DNA of 52,085 nucleotides, taken from NCBI GenBank assembly GCA_035551355.1, contig DASZNF010000061.1, forward strand, positions 1 to 52,085, in the 5' to 3' direction. The notes beneath the pieces are model-generated. The model had not been told where the DNA came from. It ran no database searches and saw only the letters and a program-made list of their open reading frames with translations. Of this stretch, positions 50,785-52,085 are shown in pieces. Both the position numbers and the translations under genes were made by a program. The DNA comes from DATATV01 sp035551355 (lineage in GTDB: Bacteria > Actinomycetota > Actinomycetes > Mycobacteriales > Pseudonocardiaceae). Position 1 is the stretch's first letter. The number at the start of each line of letters is the position of its first letter.

Positions 50785-52067
50785 TCCGAGTCTCCATTCG
50801 CGGGTTCGAGCACCAGCACGGCGCGGCTGTCCGGGCGCAACGCCTTCGCGGCGGCGGCCACGTCCTCGCTGGTCACCCGGCCGATCAGGTCCGGCAGCTG
50901 CGACCCCAGTTCGGGCTTGCCGAACAACAACTCGAACGTGCCGTAGGACAGCGTGCGGGACACCAGGCGGTCGTGCTCGCGGTGCAGCGCGGCCTTCCAG
51001 CGGGCAGTCACCCGGGCCAGTTCCTCCGGGTCCGGACCACCGTCGGCGAGCTTGGTCAGTTCCTCGTCGAAGACCGAAAGCAGGCGGTCGACGCCCAGCT
51101 CACCGGGGTGGATCACGGTGGCGGTGAAGGTGTCCGGGTCCCGCGCGTCCAGCGGGGCGCCGAACAGGCCGCAGCCGGTGGACACGTCGGTGACCAGGGC
51201 TTCCTTGTGCACCATGCGCTGTTGCAGGCGGGAGGCGTCGCCATCGGTGAGCACCTCGGCCAGCACCGCGTAGGCGAGGTAGTTGTCGGTCTCGGTGATC
51301 GGGTCGGGCAGCCGGTAACCCAGCGCCAGCGCGGGCATCGGGGCGTGCGGGTCCCGGTGCGTGGCGCGCAGTTCGGTGGACGGCGAGGGCTCGGTGAACG
51401 AGGGCCGCGCCGCGGTCTCCCGGGCGGGCACATCGCCGAAGTGCTTGTCCACCAACTCGCGCGCCCGCTCGACGGTGAAGTCACCGGCGACGGTCAGCAC
51501 GGCGTTGCCGGGCGCGTAGTAGGTGTCGAAGAAGGCCGCGCAGTCGTCGAGGGTGGCCTGCTCCAGGTCGGTGAAGTCGCCGTAACCGTTGTGCGCGTTG
51601 GGAAAGGTCTGGTAGAGCACAGCGGGAAGGTAGATCCACGGGAAACCGCCGTAGGGGCGGTTGAGCACGTTGAGCCGGATCTCTTCCTTGACCACGTCGA
51701 TCTGGTTGTGCAGGTTCTCCTGCGTGATCTTCGGCGCGCGCATGCGGTCGGCTTCGAGGAACAGCGCCCGTTCCAGACCGGCCGAGGGCAGGATCTCGAA
51801 GTAGTCGGTGTAGTCGGGGTGCGTGGACCCGTTGAACACACCGCCGGAGGACTGCACGTGCCGGAAGTGGGCGAGTTTCTCCAGGCTCTCGCTGCCCTGG
51901 AACATGAGGTGCTCGAACAGGTGCGCGAACCCGGTGCGACCTTCCGGCTCGGACCGGAACCCCACGTCGTAGTGCACGCTCACCGCCACGACCGGCGTGG
52001 TCGGATCGGGAGCGAGAACCACGCGCAGGCCGTTGGCAAGGGTGAACCTGTGCAGTTCGGGTGGCAT
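50781..52067 (-). CDS. M16 zinc metallopeptidase, catalytic subunit
   Basis: About 428 residues. The inverted zinc motif HLFEH lies in TGFAHLFEHLMFQGSE (about 49-53) and the third ligand Glu in QIDVVKEEIRLNVLNRP. The C-terminal lobe has YLAYAVLAEVLTDGDASRLQ. It should cleave peptides or targeting sequences together with the next gene's product. Two in-frame ATGs (52079 and 52067) are available; 52067 (MPPELHRFTLANGLRVVLAP) fits related proteins better. The true upstream region lies beyond the window. Confidence 0.93.
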   Translation of the reverse strand: MPPELHRFTLANGLRVVLAPDPTTPVVAVSVHYDVGFRSEPEGRTGFAHLFEHLMFQGSESLEKLAHFRHVQSSGGVFNGSTHPDYTDYFEILPSAGLERALFLEADRMRAPKITQENLHNQIDVVKEEIRLNVLNRPYGGFPWIYLPAVLYQTFPNAHNGYGDFTDLEQATLDDCAAFFDTYYAPGNAVLTVAGDFTVERARELVDKHFGDVPARETAARPSFTEPSPSTELRATHRDPHAPMPALALGYRLPDPITETDNYLAYAVLAEVLTDGDASRLQQRMVHKEALVTDVSTGCGLFGAPLDARDPDTFTATVIHPGELGVDRLLSVFDEELTKLADGGPDPEELARVTARWKAALHREHDRLVSRTLSYGTFELLFGKPELGSQLPDLIGRVTSEDVAAAAKALRPDSRAVLVLEPANGDSE

Positions 52068-52085
52068 GCCTACGACCATATCTCG

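Noticed and set aside
1..52085. CRISPR arrays, tRNA genes and insertion sequences
   Set aside because: No regularly spaced repeats, tRNA cloverleaf or transposase was recognised on either strand.

Overview
The window is GC-rich chromosomal DNA with dense genes, many GTG starts and many 4-nt or 1-nt stop/start overlaps. Gene content points to an actinomycete: GlnA2, an LprG/P55-like pair, a Hip1-like lipoprotein protease, SURF1, and an RNase HI / zinc-ribbon / Nif3 / CobC series. Much of the order follows the Mycobacterium tuberculosis segment glnA2 - Rv2223c/Rv2224c - panB - Rv2228c to Rv2231c - Rv2235 - cobD (compared from memory). Gene style, and the conjugation-like and Wadjet-like loci, suggest Pseudonocardiales or a close relative. 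That placement is inference.

Layout. 1-506: promoters and leader of an rRNA operon that runs leftward out of the window. 507-9687: a glycosyltransferase/FkbM fusion, glnA2, an SHS-type transporter, an lprG-P55 operon and a small XRE regulator. 9868-15416: a decayed protease copy beside its intact Hip1-like paralogue, nadE, a DUF5134 membrane protein and panB with a strong terminator. 15434-17634: a cytoplasmic-looking BtuF-type protein coupled to an RNB ribonuclease. 17704-25724: a seven-gene leftward operon that looks like a stripped-down type IV secretion apparatus (pilin-like, VirB3-like, VirB4 ATPase, VirB6-like, VirB8-like, a bifunctional wall hydrolase, one unknown). No relaxase, coupling protein or integrase is visible. 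26112-26795: a small ORF and the RNase P RNA. 26816-30584: a translationally coupled operon (CobC aminotransferase, Nif3, zinc ribbon, RNase HI, histidine phosphatase). 30779-33463: polysaccharide deacetylase, SURF1, RutE-like nitroreductase.

33531-42284 is an accessory zone around cobD. On one side a VapBC-type toxin-antitoxin pair lies between cobD and a broken copy of the cobD 3' end. On the other side is a type II Wadjet-like operon (jetA, jetB, jetC) with no jetD nuclease gene. 42377-52067: a YceI protein, a secreted subtilase-fold protease with unusual active-site residues, an N-terminally truncated AlkZ-like protein, and an M16-M16-nudC operon.

The most notable systems are the orphan T4SS-like operon and the jetD-less Wadjet operon with the neighbouring toxin-antitoxin insertion. 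All functional calls rest on reading the sequence and family knowledge; no database search was run.
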